Shown: positions 35,001 to 47,519 of the stretch, one piece after another
How the letters are laid out: each line of letters opens with the position of its first letter
Numbering within the stretch: position 1 is the stretch's first letter
DNA from: Xiphias gladius
Lineage: Eukaryota; Chordata; Actinopteri; Istiophoriformes; Xiphiidae
Assembly (NCBI RefSeq): GCF_016859285.1
Contig: NC_053414.1
Coordinates: forward strand, 5,666,517-5,730,516
Length of the DNA stretch: 64,000 nt
Direction of reading: 5' to 3'
The notes under the pieces: generated by a model
Told to the model about the DNA's origin: nothing
The model's database searches: none
Seen by the model: the letters and a program-made list of their open reading frames with translations, nothing else
Made by a program: the position numbers and the translations under genes

Positions 35001-38000
35001 CATTTTTTTCCCCTCACTATTTTTTCTGCAAATACAATGTTTTATTAATTTTGTGCCAATATTTGAGGTCTCTGCCACTAATGGACATGAAGATATTCAG
35101 AACAGAACGAGGCAGGGTAGCATATTTTGGTCATTTTCATAGGACCAAAAATAATATGCAGGGTAGCAAGTAGGAACATGTAAATGTACATGGGAAATTG
35201 CTTGATGTGTGGTTATTAAGTGTACAAATTGCCATTGTCCTTCTGTTTTTCCTTCATACGAAAACAGACAGAGATTTGAGAGGTATTTTACCTCTGCTAG
35301 GGAAACATCCATTTCAGGATCCCATTTTTTTTTTTGCCTCAGCATCTCCATGATTGCTGAATCCCAGTCCCATAGGAATTGTAAGAAATAAAAGGATAAA
35401 CGTGTTTTCAGAATGTTCATTAGAGTAGAGGGCATTTGAGATTCATTAACATGTGTCTTGGGTAATCTGATCTCAAGTGGACAGCTCTAAGTAGAGGTGC
35501 GAATGCACCCAAGACGCACCGAGATCCGATTACTCAGACCACATTTGGAGGGGGTCTGGGCCGCATATGGCCAACATTCTTTTAAGAGTGTGAACGCAAA
35601 TGTGTCCTGGGCCACACTGAAGGACCGCCTGCTCCACTGACATAGCCGTGCTGTCTCCAGTAAGGTCCTTGACACTGAGAATGAGTGAAATGTTTTGATA
35701 AAACCTCTGGCATAAGGAGGAATAAGTGGTATTCTAAATGGCCCACTCAAGCTCCAGTGGGAGTACCTAAATGCATTTCCACATTAAAGGGTGGATGTTT
35801 TTATACATGTAGTTTTACAGTGTACATGTTAGAAAGCTATAAATGGAAATTGTACTGACACGCATGTTGAAACATTTCCACACTGTGAAATCAGTGTGTG
35901 TGTGTGTGTGTGTATATATAGATAGATATACATATATAGATGTATCTCTATATATAGATATAGATATATCAGTATATGCCCTTACATGTTATCAAGAAAA
36001 CACCAAGCAAGTACCCAATTCAGCCCCGTTGTTCAAGTTATATGGTTATGAAACTGGTTATACTACTTTTCATCACATGTAATTTCTAGTACAAAATTTG
36101 CTCCATTGCACATCATTTTCTATAAAGTTATTTAAATTTTTTATTGAGTATCTTATTCTAATATAAATATGGAATATAAAAATTCAACCAGTCGACTGAA
36201 TATATTATCTATTAGAGTTAATGACTTTTTATACTAGGCCCTGATAGCGAAGACCATAGCTTGCATTAATGACCTACGGTAAAATGAGCCCACAGACAAC
36301 ATGTCATTCTACTGAAAACACGCATTTCTTTACACCAATCAATGTTTCAGAGGCCGGGACATAAGGGAAGACCCTGCTTCTTCATTATGGACGTTTTTTT
36401 CCTAGAGGTAAAATAAGGCTGATAACTGTTTATTTATCTATGAAGGGAACATTGAAGGACTCAAGGCATTTTATCCACTAAATGACCATACGTTAACCTG
36501 TTTCCACATAGATTTTCATTTTCCCTCTAGCTAGCCCAAATACCATTTTGGTCTTAATGAAAATGACGAAAAATACAACCCCGCCTTGTTTTTTTTTCCT
36601 GAATATCTTTACGTCAATTTGTGATAGAGACCTCAAATATTGGCTGAAAATTAACAAAAGATTGTATTTGAAGAAAAACTAATGATAGATATCATATGAG
36701 TGCAAAAAATGGGTTTATAATACTCTCAATATCACATTGGTTAAGGAACACTTTTTCCCCCCCAATTCTAGGGCCTTATAGAAAATCAATAGGCACGTAG
36801 TACAAACTATTAATGGGCTAGTCATACTGAGAACCCGTTCGTCTCCCTTCCTACAAAGTTTGGTGACGCTAGGAATTATACTTCCTAGATAAGGTGTTTT
36901 TGAAAGCGTAAAAATTAAAAGTTATCAAATTTTGCTTTGTAAATGTTCAATTCTGAGTCCAAAACATTCAGTTAAAAAAAAAAAAAAAAAAAAAAAAGAC
37001 AAAAATAACCCTTGGTACTAATTTTTGTCATGTAACCACGGTATAAGTGAGATAATTCATTCCAAAATATGTGTTGAAAGGACTTTAACACAGAGGCAAT
37101 TACACTCCACTTTGCACTGCCTGCTTCATTGCCTTTATTCATGCATTAAATTCCTCTGGTGCATATCCCCAGGTTTTTTATTCACACGTCTTTCAGCCGA
37201 AATTTGAGGATGGAGGTCAGGCTGGATATCAAACTCTGATTATTCAGTTCTAGGTCAGTGGAGATACATGGAATCCCGATACATGGATCACGAGGAAGGA
37301 CCTGAGCGACTTCACCTATGTTTTCAAATCAAACCCGGACCTTAAGGCTTAAACAGGCCCTTCCGCCATTGGTCCACGACGAGACCAAACAACAGGTAAA
37401 ACATATTGTGGTACAAAACTACAATGTTAATTGTAAGAAATTTTTATATTTTAACTGCTGATGACACTGTTGAGCTTACTGCATATTTCTCCTGTATTCT
37501 GAATAAACTCCAGTTTATCATCAGTGTTTTGAATATTTCATTCCAAGCAACCATACGATCGTCCTGACACTCTTGATTAAATAAACTGAAAACAGTTCGT
37601 AAGCCTGAGACGGGATCCACAACTTCCAGTGGTTTCAGTGTTTTGAGCGATTCACTGCCCTCCACCGCTGAGAAGTTCGGATAAACAGGACTCTGCAGGA
37701 CTCCTATGAACCCGCGACAGCAAGACTTACAGAGCTCAGAAGACGAGAGCTTTCAGATGTACATGAAAACGCAGCAACCTTGAAATGAGCTCACACACTT
37801 ATGTATTCATCTGCTGTCAGAGCTTACCTGCTGCCCCGGCGTTCAGCATGCTGTACATGGTGTACATGTTGCAGATCTGTCTGTACTGCTCTTCGGCGCT
37901 CTCATCCGCTATGTCGTCCTCTTCCTCGTCGTCGTGGTAACTGATTGGTGAGTCACTGGTGTACATGCTCAGTGTGCCGGGGCTCGTGCCCTCAGGGGTC

Positions 38001-41000
38001 CCACCATTGTTGTTGTTATTGTTGTTATGGTTACTGTTGAGTCCGGCTCCTCCCACTGAAGTGGCCGCCATCGCAGCACTGGCTGCGGGTCCACGCCCAG
38101 AGGCATCCTGGGTAGTGTTGTTGGAGGAGGAGGAGGAAGAGGAGGAGGAAGAGTAGCGTGCGGCCTTCCTCATCCCACCTCCTCCGCCCCCTCCAGACCC
38201 CCCTCCCCCGTCACGGTTGCCCCCTTCCCACAGCCGTTTGGCCACGGGGGTGCAGACCACCGAGTAGGGAGAGCCTTCCTGCTGAGGAGGAGGAGAGAGA
38301 AATACCAGTTATTTACAACCGCCTGACAGGAACGCTCAGGACAACTCTTAAAAAACTGACAACTCACAACTGACAGTCAACAAACACAATCTCACTAAAG
38401 CATAATAACAGCAAATGTATGTATGTCATTTGCACAGCAACTTTCTGTGGCCAAAACATGACCAACACTATCTGATTTGGCTTCAAGGCTTTTGGTACAA
38501 ACTTTATATTTAAGCTTCTCAAACTGTGTCAGAAATCACTTCTCACTAATAGGCCGGGGTATTGATCCCTGCAGTTTATTACAGTGGAGGTGCACTGCCT
38601 CACCTGACATAAAGAGCGCCTCCACTCTTCATTTTAAAAAATAGTTTGACTTTAATTAAATACTGTATATTAATCTTCAAGAAAAACAAACGGGCACTAA
38701 TTCACACAGCAAAGGACGTCTATTTGTAGACTCTGCTAAATGTTTAGACAGTCATTGACTAACTTGACTGAGCATGAGATGAGCTTTGCCAGGAACTGCC
38801 TTTACCAAGAAGTACTCAGATTCAGTACCCAGCTCACACGCTAAATGCCAGGTGCTGATTAAATAAGTCTCTCTCTGTTTTTATCGTCAGTTTTCAACAG
38901 AATTTAAGATTTTACCTCCTAAAAAGCAACAAATCCGCTGAAATTTTCCCAACAGCGGGAAATGTTAACACCGTTGCTTCCTGAGCCAATCGCCAACGAA
39001 TCTGGACATAAGAAGCCATTTACTCGTCTCAATCAAAAATATGTGATGGTCACACTTGTCTCCCATTGCAGCCTCCCTGCTCTCCCAGTGCACGGAATAC
39101 ACCAGTATGCAGATTAGCACCTGACATCACACAGAATCTATTTTTGAGCAGCCAACAGATGCTTTCCTCTGAATTAAATGACAAGAAACTGGTTTCGCCA
39201 GTTTCTAATTTACCTGACCTATTTTAACCTTGACACACAGATTTTATTTTTTTTTTTTAATAAAAATTGACAATCTTCTGTTCATTGTCTAAGTTTCAAC
39301 CTAAAACAAAATTTTAAACCCTAATAATGCATATGAATCGGCACTGAAAGCACAACAGTTTTAATGAAAAAACCTGTATGTACTGTATATAATCTGGTTA
39401 AAAGAGTTCTTGGAAGGTACATTTCTTTAGTTTACCAGATTGTGGCTCAACTTTCTTTTAACAAGAAAGTAAAAAAAAAATGAATAATTGAAATAGCCAC
39501 TCTGGTGTCTGAATTAAGCCACCGTTTTACGACAGTAAATGAAGTTTTATTTCTACACTTTTATGCTATTTTATGACCCACTACTCCTTAATAGCTATGG
39601 CAATATGATACAGACACAAACCATACTCGTCTCTAAGGCTCTTCGCCACCTCCATTTACAGCTCGTATGAAGTGGTTGACTGTAAACAATTTAAATGACA
39701 AACTAACTTCCAACAGAATTTATGTCCTTGCCCGAAAACATTTTTGAGACTGCCTATGCTATATTTCAGATGTAACTTTTCAGGTTATGATTCGTCAAAA
39801 AAAAATATGGACGGATAGCGTTTTATAAAATTAGCTTTTCAGCTGCCGTTTCAACAAGTAAATGATCTGTTTGTAGCCGCAGGTACGGGGAGCAAGCTTT
39901 CCTTGAAAGACTATCACAGCCCTTTCTCAAACTCAAACAGACACCCATACACGATACCCTGCTTAAAACGACACTGAGAGCGAATACTGATTTATTCTTT
40001 TTTCGGATTACTTCACATAATTCACACATAGATAGATGCTGTTAATTACTGCACCAAAGCAACTGCTTGTTACTGCTTGTCTTAAGATATCAGTCGGAGC
40101 CTACCTGCTGCGGGTGTGGGGTGGGCTGAGGTGTGGTGGCTGTCTGTTCCGTCTTCACCTTGGACACCAGGGGGAGGGGCGTGAGACAAGAGGAGGGCCT
40201 TCCTGCGGCCGTGGCAACGACGCCGACTCCGCCCCCTCCCACTGTCTGAGTAACGGGGCTCTGGGGCTCAGAGGGCGGGGTCTCCTCGGTGTGGAGACCC
40301 TGGGAGTCACAGCTCGGAGAAGAGACCTGGGGGGGTTGGTGAAGAAGGATCAAGCTTTTGTCTCATACCATTACTTATGACGATGTAGACAATATATCAT
40401 GCCATTTTTTCATGTTCATGCAGGTTTAAAATGTCATAATACCCCATCCTAAGTAGGGCTGGGTATTAAACCTCAGTACTTGTTTGGTATCGACTGAATG
40501 TGTTGAGTATGGAAAACTGTTAAGCACCAAAATTTAACGTATTCATAATCTGGTTTACTTAATCTATGACAACTCCTGAATTCAATCACAATTTTGCCAA
40601 TTTTAGAGTATTTTATACAGGTACAATTACCTGTACACCTGCTTGTAACACTTGAGGCTTTTTAAGTTTAAATGATTTTGCAGAAATTATGTTTATATTA
40701 GTGAAAATCTGAAAAAAAAAAAAAAAAAAAAAAAAAAATCACCAACAACACTAATAATAACTGTTTGAAGTCATCTATAACGCAAAATTGCTAACGTTTA
40801 TTTGGTTCGGGCTTCTGACACATCAGAATTTGCTGGCTTTCTTCATCTTATATGACCAGTGCGCTGCCTGCTCAAAACGTGCTTGTTATCTCATTAATAG
40901 TTCAGTATTTTATTCAATCATGTAGTCAACATCATCATCTAATTTCCATGTCACTGCTGTGTTACGATAATAATACAAATTCAAAAGGACTCCATCCCAT

Positions 41001-43377
41001 TTATATGAATTAAGCTTGATCAAGGCTCCGGGACTTGTGATGTGCATTTTCGACTATTTTTTGACTAAACGATTATTGAACAGAAAAAATAACAGCTAGT
41101 ATAATCAAATATGGGGAAAAAAAAGTTGCAGTCCTGGTTCATATTTCTTAAATAAGGTACCAAAAAAGTTGTGGTTTTGGTATCAAAGTTTGGTTCATCG
41201 TATCGACACTAGTACTAAAAAAAACTGAAAATGAGACCTAACCCAACCCAGAAGCCCAAACCTAGAATGAGTATTTCTTCTTTTGTACAAATTTAACTAA
41301 TTTTATAAGGATACGAGCTGGACGGATTTTTAGTATCAAATTCAAGTTGGTGTAGTAGAAAACTCCTACAAAAACACAACCATGTCTGATAACCATCATT
41401 TTAAAATGACCAAGCAACTTAATGTATGCCTTAGTAGGAAATACTGTATTTTTCCTCACATGCTTCACACAACACGTAGCGTTTATAATATTAACTCTGT
41501 GTCTGAAAGGGTACATTCAAGGAAATCTGTTATTCCTTATTAAAATGCAGATTTATGCAGCAAGGCACTCCAAATCTAATCAGATCTACAAACACAGACA
41601 CCCCCATGACAACATAACGCCATGAATAATGTCACACACAACAGGTGCCACGGTGGCAGCAGAAAAAAAAATTAATTATACTCAAATTTGGCATATCTTC
41701 TCTCCATGATTACGATTCACAGGATTTTTAATATGTAGAAACTAGCGCTACACGGTGTTTCTAAAATTCCTATGTACCTATGACCCCTTCACCAATAGTT
41801 CTACATCTGGATTCATCTGAGAAAGTCATAAATCATTGTATATTAAATTTTCATTAGCAGGTTACCTTGAGGAAAAACTCTGTGCCTTTCTCCATGATCT
41901 GTTGGATCTGAAGGAAGCCGGCGGTGTACATGAGCAGGAACTGGTCTCCAACATTCATGCTGAGGCGTCCTGTGTAGCAGAAGGCCAGGATCTGCTGGAA
42001 GCTCTGCGGCTGCACGGCTGGGGGCAGCTCCACCACCGAACTCTTCCCCCCAGCGTTGAACAGATCCCGGAAGTAGGAGCTGCTGGCTGCCAGAACCGCA
42101 CGGTGGGCCTGAGGGGTAAACAGCAGGTCATAAGGGTGTAAAGTCATAAGGGTGTAAAATATACCGATTTTGATGCAGCGTACATGTCAAGATACATATC
42201 TTGAAATGGGGCTGATCTGTGGAGAATTTTAATCCCAACTATTTTACTGGTTGCGTAGTTTGCACTTGCTTGTGTGTGCAGTCAAGTATAATGAGGGAGT
42301 AAACCCAAACAACACGTATGTAGGGAAAGATTGGCTTCATCTCAGCTACTTGAAAAAATGTTTACAGTAATCTCACTTTGGTGGAGTTTTTTTTTTCTTC
42401 TAAATTTCATTTTGACCATATCCAAATTGTATCTAACTATAAAGGAATTATTTCCAATTGTATTGCAGTAACTTCTGAAATACAGCCAACTTTTAACTCT
42501 TGACCTTACAAAGTGAAATTGTTTTGAACAGTGGCAAAACCAACGATTTATGCCCCTAGGGAGAGAGGTGGCTAGATTGAGATCAGAAAATCTATTAGAA
42601 ATTACTTAAGACAAGACTCTGGCCATTTTTGACCTGGACCATATTTTTGTGTCTTACCAATTGATTTTGACCGAAATCTTGTCAATAGGTTCACTGTTAA
42701 ACTAATAACACCTTACTGTAGCCCTCAGAACCAGTGCTACAGGACCAATGGACACTCTCACACAAGATAAAACCAAAGCATGTTGTCTCACCACAGATGT
42801 TGCATACTTTGTCAAGAAAAATAGTGACAAAAACATGAAAATTGAAATTATTTAAACCTTGTGCCTTTATCAAAAGGTTTTGATTCTAATTCTACTTTGA
42901 CAACTTCTTGGTCAAAGAAATATTATTTAGTTTTTATGCCACTTCTGCTTCACAAGCTTTAAGATTTCAATGTAATGCTATAGTAGTTTAGATAATATGA
43001 CGACAATAAGCTTATTACTGAGCAGGTAAGATGACCAAGGGGCCAATGTGCCAGAAAAAAAAATGAAGCAGTTCTTTAGGAAAATCACGTATCCGCCAAT
43101 TACACCAGTGCAGCTGTTTTGTAACCAACAACAGAGGACTGTGGTCACACTGTGCAGCTCCCACGCGGACATGTATCTAAGTCTGAATACAAATGCTTAT
43201 CCTTGAATAGAAAACAGTTTAAAAAACAAAAAAAACAAACTCTTTTCGGACCTTGAAGGCGTGTCCCTTGACGACCACGGAGACATCACAGTAAAGGCCC
43301 TGCAGCCGCTGTTCGTTCAGACACTCCAGGACGTTGTTGCCAAAGTTGGGGATCGCCATCTGCAGTGTCTGAGCCAT
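31459..43377 (-). CDS. nacc1: nucleus accumbens-associated protein 1 (BTB-BEN), seven coding exons
   Basis: Coding segments in transcript order: 43377-43252, 42108-41866, 40326-40105, 38278-37828, 34089-33792, 32126-32029, 31787-31459; 1767 nt, about 588 residues (human 527). Start [15 protein letters not shown] is the NACC1 N-terminus. Residues about 20-125 are the BTB/POZ domain ([34 protein letters not shown]). VKTE at 180-183 fits a SUMO site, as at human K167. Exon 5 adds Gly, Ser and Asn runs and an acidic stretch. The BEN domain is at about 370-470 ([28 protein letters not shown]). Conserved [15 protein letters not shown] follows; the tail is Ala-rich. Family knowledge: a nuclear transcriptional co-regulator that dimerises through BTB. 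A fish paralogue label (a or b) cannot be decided. Confidence 0.95.
31788..32028 (-). other. nacc1 intron 7 with long (CA)n next to donor
   Basis: On the transcript the donor GTGAGTCATAC is followed within 20 bases by about 36 CA units (31940-32012). The acceptor is TTCCCGCAG at 31788-31796. Confidence 0.85.
31940..32012. repeat. (GT)n/(CA)n microsatellite
   Basis: About 32 GT units then GCGCGCGCG on the + strand; it reads as CA in nacc1 pre-mRNA. Confidence 0.95.
32127..33791 (-). other. nacc1 intron 6
   Basis: Contains a hAT MITE at 32352-32668. From 32680 to 33790 it is AT-rich with no recognisable element or exon. Confidence 0.65.
32352..32668 (-). mobile_element. hAT MITE, family A
   Basis: Reverse-orientation copy: TCAATTGACTAATCATTGAA at one side, TTAGTCGCAACCCTG at the other. 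Between them are CCAGCTTCTCAAATGTGA, AACTGAATATCTTTGGG, TCGGACCGTTCAGTCAAAC and GAAGACATCACC, in the same order as the other copies. Confidence 0.8.
35450..35780. mobile_element. small inserted repeat inside the inverted repeat
   Basis: GGGTAATCTGATCTC near 35460 pairs with GAGATCCGATTACTC near 35520 (13 of 15), and the following GTCTGGGCCGCATATGGCC and CAAATGTGTCCTGGGCC have a GC content unlike the AT-rich arms. It is probably a separate MITE or SINE; the family is not named. Confidence 0.45.
35894..35975. repeat. (TG)n plus TA-rich simple repeat
   Basis: About nine TG units followed by a GATA/TATA-rich stretch. Confidence 0.85.
38282..40104 (-). other. nacc1 intron 4
   Basis: AT-rich, with T- and A-runs near 39247 and 39470. 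No exon or named repeat was recognised. Confidence 0.6.
40327..41865 (-). other. nacc1 intron 3
   Basis: About half is an inverted-repeat MITE (40454-41252) with an A-run of about 28 at 40711-40738. 41260-41860 shows nothing recognisable. Confidence 0.6.
40454..41252. mobile_element. MITE family C, with a family A fragment inside
   Basis: The left end TAGGGCTGGGTATTAAACCT and the right end (complement TGGGTTAGGTCTCATTTTC) match a common fish element; TTTGGTATCGAC on the left mirrors CGTATCGACAC...TACTAA on the right. Inside, 41037-41135 (TTTTTGACTAAACGATTATT ... AAAGTTGCAGTCCTGG) looks like a fragment of the hAT family A. Confidence 0.6.
42109..43251 (-). other. nacc1 intron 2
   Basis: AT-rich, 1.1 kb. 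No exon or named repeat was recognised. Confidence 0.6.
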
Positions 43378-45057
43378 AACGCTCTGCCCAGCACCACAGG
43401 ATCTGCAGGAAATAGAAACTTAGAAGTTAGAATGGAAAGGTTATAAAGAGGGGAACGGAGGGGTCGTATGCCCGAAAAATGGAGAGAGAGAGGTAGGAGA
43501 TACCTGAAAGAAAGGAAAGATACGTACGATGAGGGGACAACATTCAGACGACTGCAGGGAAGGTGAGGAAGAGGCTAAGAAATGGGTAAACAGAGACATC
43601 AGAGAGGTGATGCGGAAGCGAGAACAAGATGAGACAGCAGAGCAGGAGAGAAGGTTAATAACACAGTTAATGAAGGAGTGATGAGAAAGGGATAACAGAG
43701 TAAAGAAGGTCTGGAAGATAAACAAAAATGCAGAGAAGACAGAAATTAGGAAGGAGGAAAAGAGACTTAAAATAAAGGAGGAGGGTAAGTAAAGGGTATG
43801 ATGATTAATGAATTAAGTATTTGGTAAACAACTTTAATTCAAAACTCTAAATTCCAGATGAACTTAGAATGAAAGAGAATTCTGGGCCACCAGTGGCAGT
43901 TATATAAGCCATCTTTCTCTTTTTTTTTTTTTTAAACCTTGTTTCATTACATCTAATTCACAGTTAATAAACTGTTTGGTGGTTTTTGGCCTACTTTGTT
44001 ATTTTCTTGTCGCCCCTTCTCAGTCAAAACACAGTCGCTTACATAACTCATCTATTTCACTAGTCTTCATCAGAATCCAAAAAAGATGCCTTTGATAAAA
44101 TGTGGAGGAAATGTCAAACTTGTGATAAAAAAATAGAAATCTCTCTCTACAAAAAAAATCTTTTTCTAAAGGCTGGAAGCATCACTTTTGCATTTACCCT
44201 TTATTTTTGTTTATAAATGGACAATATGTATTCACAGAAGGACGCTAATGCCATATGTGATGGAGCGGAAGTAAACAGATGAGAACACAAAGGTGAGTCA
44301 CTACAGTACTGAACAAATACATTTTATACAAGATCATGATCTTCAAGTGATGGATAGTGTACAAGCTTAGCCGACACACAAAGTTCTGCATCATTTGGAC
44401 AGTAGCGGGTAGTAGTGGATGATGCTATGCTCCTACGCTGGCTACAACCCAAAACAAACTACTAATAGGAAACAATATTATAGTGATTAGCCTTGTTCCT
44501 CCACTGGGAGGAAGACTCGCAGACGAGACCTTGTAACGTAAACAGCAGACTTCTGCAATCACCTCTAGTTCTCTTAACAAATGTTGGGGAGAATGCACGC
44601 TGATGCCACAGCGGAAGGCCAGAGGTCACAGAGAGGGCACATCAGCAGAAATTTCAGTGTTTTTACAACTTTGATCTAACACTCAACTCAACTTGAAAAC
44701 TGCAACGTCAGACTACATTCTCATCGTCCGCTCGACAGAAAACCAAAAAAAAAAAAAAAAAAGGCAAACTTCACGATAGTAAGAAAACAATCATTTGATG
44801 TCTCTATGTATGGAGAACATCTAGAACTCTGTAGATTGTTGTTATTCAAAGTCTGGGTCATGACACAAACCCATGGCTCTTGGGAGATCTTTAATCTTAA
44901 GAGGCAAATTTGTAAAATACATATAAACCAAAAGCTGTCAAACAATTTCTCAGTAAAAACGACTGTATATACAGTAAGCTGATTCACTGCTGCACCCCTC
45001 GGGCTACAAAAGGCGACTTTCATTATCTGCTAATGTATCCTTTATTTCATGATTGAT

Positions 45058-45690
45058 TAGGGCTGTGCGACATGCCGATATACATCATGTGAGGATATAA
45101 AAACTTCTGTCGTTTCATATTGTACGCTATTATTTATTTCATTGTGTCGTAAATCACACTGTTTACGGCTATATTTTTCGTCATTTGGACGACGCTTTGC
45201 CTTCTTCCACACGGCGCGGATGCAGGCAGGAAATTTGCATGAGGGCAACACCAAAAAACATGGAGGTACAGGTGAAGGACTACGACCAGCGAAGACATAA
45301 CGAGGGGCTCGTACATAAAAGAGTGGCTACTTCTGTCGCATGGACGCAGTTTGGGTGTGAAAAGTCAGACACGGTCAAGAAAACTTTGCTAATTATGCTA
45401 AAGACCGATCCCCAACAGACTCAAACACCATTAATCTCTTTCACCACCTACACAAGAATCCTGTCAAACAGTATGGAGAGAGTCTATGGATGAGAACCAC
45501 AAAAGTACATTCGAGTGCTCAAAACAAACCCCAGACTCAGACGCTGCAAGAGGCTTTTGCCCGCAGCACACCATCTTGCAAAGAATCACAAAGATGGAAG
45601 GCAATAACGGCTGCTATTGCAACTTTCATCTGCAAAGACATGGCCCCAATTTATACGGTCAAGAAACAGGGGTTCTCTGTAAGTTGTTGC
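45058..45690 (+). pseudogene. broken hAT (ZBED-type) transposon
   Basis: Begins TAGGGCTGTGCGACATGCC, like hAT ends of this type. Translation in shifting frames gives a BED-finger-like opening (VAWTQFGCEKSD near 45340), then QTQTLQEAFARSTP and SQRWKAITAAIATFICKDMAP (45530-45660), typical of ZBED/hAT transposases. At least one frame change and several losses separate the parts, and the C-terminal catalytic domain is absent. A CA/TA microsatellite follows directly. Confidence 0.75.
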
Positions 45691-45725
45691 CAATAGTTTT
45701 TACATATATACACATATACACATAT

Positions 45726-45726
<1 letters not shown>

Positions 45727-45767
<41 letters not shown>

Positions 45768-45826
45768 ATATACAGACGTATACACACACACACACACACA
45801 TAAACGTATATGTATGTATACACACG

Positions 45827-45915
<89 letters not shown>

Positions 45916-45985
45916 ACACACGCACGTATACACACACATATACACGCACACATACATATACATATATTTATATACACATACACAT
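45727..45985. repeat. compound (CA)n/(TA)n microsatellite
   Basis: CA runs at about 45733-45765, 45784-45801 and 45848-45903, with a TA run at 45828-45848 and ACGCACGTATACAC-type variants. Confidence 0.95.
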
Positions 45986-47519
45986 TTACTCATACATTTA
46001 CGTATATACATATGGCGACAAATTGCATTTACACTGGAATACTATGCATACTTCCCTTCATTATAGATCTGGGTTTAAAGAAATAGGTCACCTGAAAAAA
46101 GGTTGAAAACATCCATCCATCACACTGACAATAGCAAGTCAGAGTACGACTGACTTTCAGCTGCAATCTCAAGTGTTTCACGCATCATTCCTGGAGAAAT
46201 CTGATTTGGTTAGTGATCTGCTGTGCTTATGTAGTCAGCACAGTTGTGTATTAGAAGTCAAACAAAACATGAGTGCAATGACAAATGCTGAATAGGAAAC
46301 ATTGCAGTAATGCCCAGCTCTATATTTGGAGGTTCAGCTATTCAGCCTATGGTGAAGGAAGAATTGTACAGCAACTTATCACAAGTTTGACAAAAACAGT
46401 CGGGAATCTTGTTTTCAGGCTGTGCATTGCAGGGTGTTAATTTCCCTAATCCTCACAGATTGGCTGTTGTGACTCTCACTCTGAGGTTTTGGACAACCTC
46501 TCACTCTGGGCCAAACACCTTGAGTCAGCTGTTCTCCAGCCCACTCTTACTACAGGACCATCTGCAACAAACAACCAGATCCAACATGACTTAGTTTAAA
46601 AGGGGTGGCTACCTCCACAGCTGGAAAATGTAAACCCAATCCACTCACAGCACAATTCCCCTTACGTGTTATAAAAACAATTATTCAACAACAAAACCGA
46701 CTGAAATCGACCTTGGAAAACAGCCCCAGAACATACAACACCTCAGCCACCTACATCTATGAGAAGGATCAGGATGCAACACTTTGGAGGGAAACAGGAG
46801 ATTCCAAATTTAGAATATAAGTTCAAAAAACAATAAAAACACTAGCAGAGACCAACCTAATATATATCACCATGTTCTTTGATGTTCGGGGGCATATTGT
46901 GCTTTTTTCTTTTGTTTAACAGGCCAAATGTAAACAACTTGACCAAGGATTTTTTAGCTAATCCACAACACAGCTGGATAGTAATACATTAATTTTAAGT
47001 TAAGGACCAACTTTGGTTGTTTTTCTTTCCATCAAACTTTAAGGGTTTTTTTTTTTTTTTTTCAATTCATATTGATGTTCAGAGTGGGAAGAGGCAGAGA
47101 TGCATATTTTTGTACATCAACAATGAGCAGAGCATTATGCACTGCAGCAATACCTTGAACCTTTGTCGCTCTATAGTAAGTGGTGACAGCTTTAATGTTA
47201 TCCTAACAACTAGGCATGACACATCATGACAATGCCTTTTATCATAAAACCTCATTTCTACCTCACATTCAGTATACATCAAGGCCAGCACAAAACAAAA
47301 ACAAAAAAAACAACACCCATTCTCTAGTGGTTGTTGAAAGTCCTTTTGGGAAACTTAAAGACAGGACAGGTAAAGGGAAAGCAAGGTTAACCAGAAAAGC
47401 CAACTGCAAATTACAAAACTGTTGTAGAGTGTCTGAAGGTGAGAGTACCTTCCTTTCTGATAAAGCTTACAGTCAGGGCTGGCTCAGGCTTGTCTTGAAC
47501 CATCCCCTAGTTATGCAGC

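Larger units (their letters stand above)
34765..36965. mobile_element. long inverted repeat (foldback-type or long-TIR transposon)
   Basis: Arm 34765-35455 is the reverse complement, with divergence, of arm 36235-36965. Matched blocks, left against the complement of right: TATAAGGCCCTAGA at 34927 and 36778; CAGAGACCTCAAATATTGG at 35060-35080 and 36628-36645; TGGTCATTTTCAT...GACCAAAA at 35130 and 36550; TATTTTACCTCT...GG at 35284 and 36405; CGTGTTTTCAG at 35401 and 36315. The loop of about 0.8 kb holds an inserted element (35450-35780) and a TG/TA simple run. No transposase was recognised, so a non-autonomous element or two inverted copies of one repeat are both possible. Confidence 0.75.
34090..37827 (-). 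other. nacc1 intron 5
   Basis: The largest feature is a divergent long inverted repeat (about 34765-36965). 34100-34760 and 37000-37820 are AT-rich with no named element; an A-run of about 23 lies at 36975-36997. Confidence 0.6.

Noticed and set aside
45651..46106. Overlapping frames of Cys-Val or His-Thr repeats on both strands
   Set aside because: Translations of the CA/TA microsatellite.
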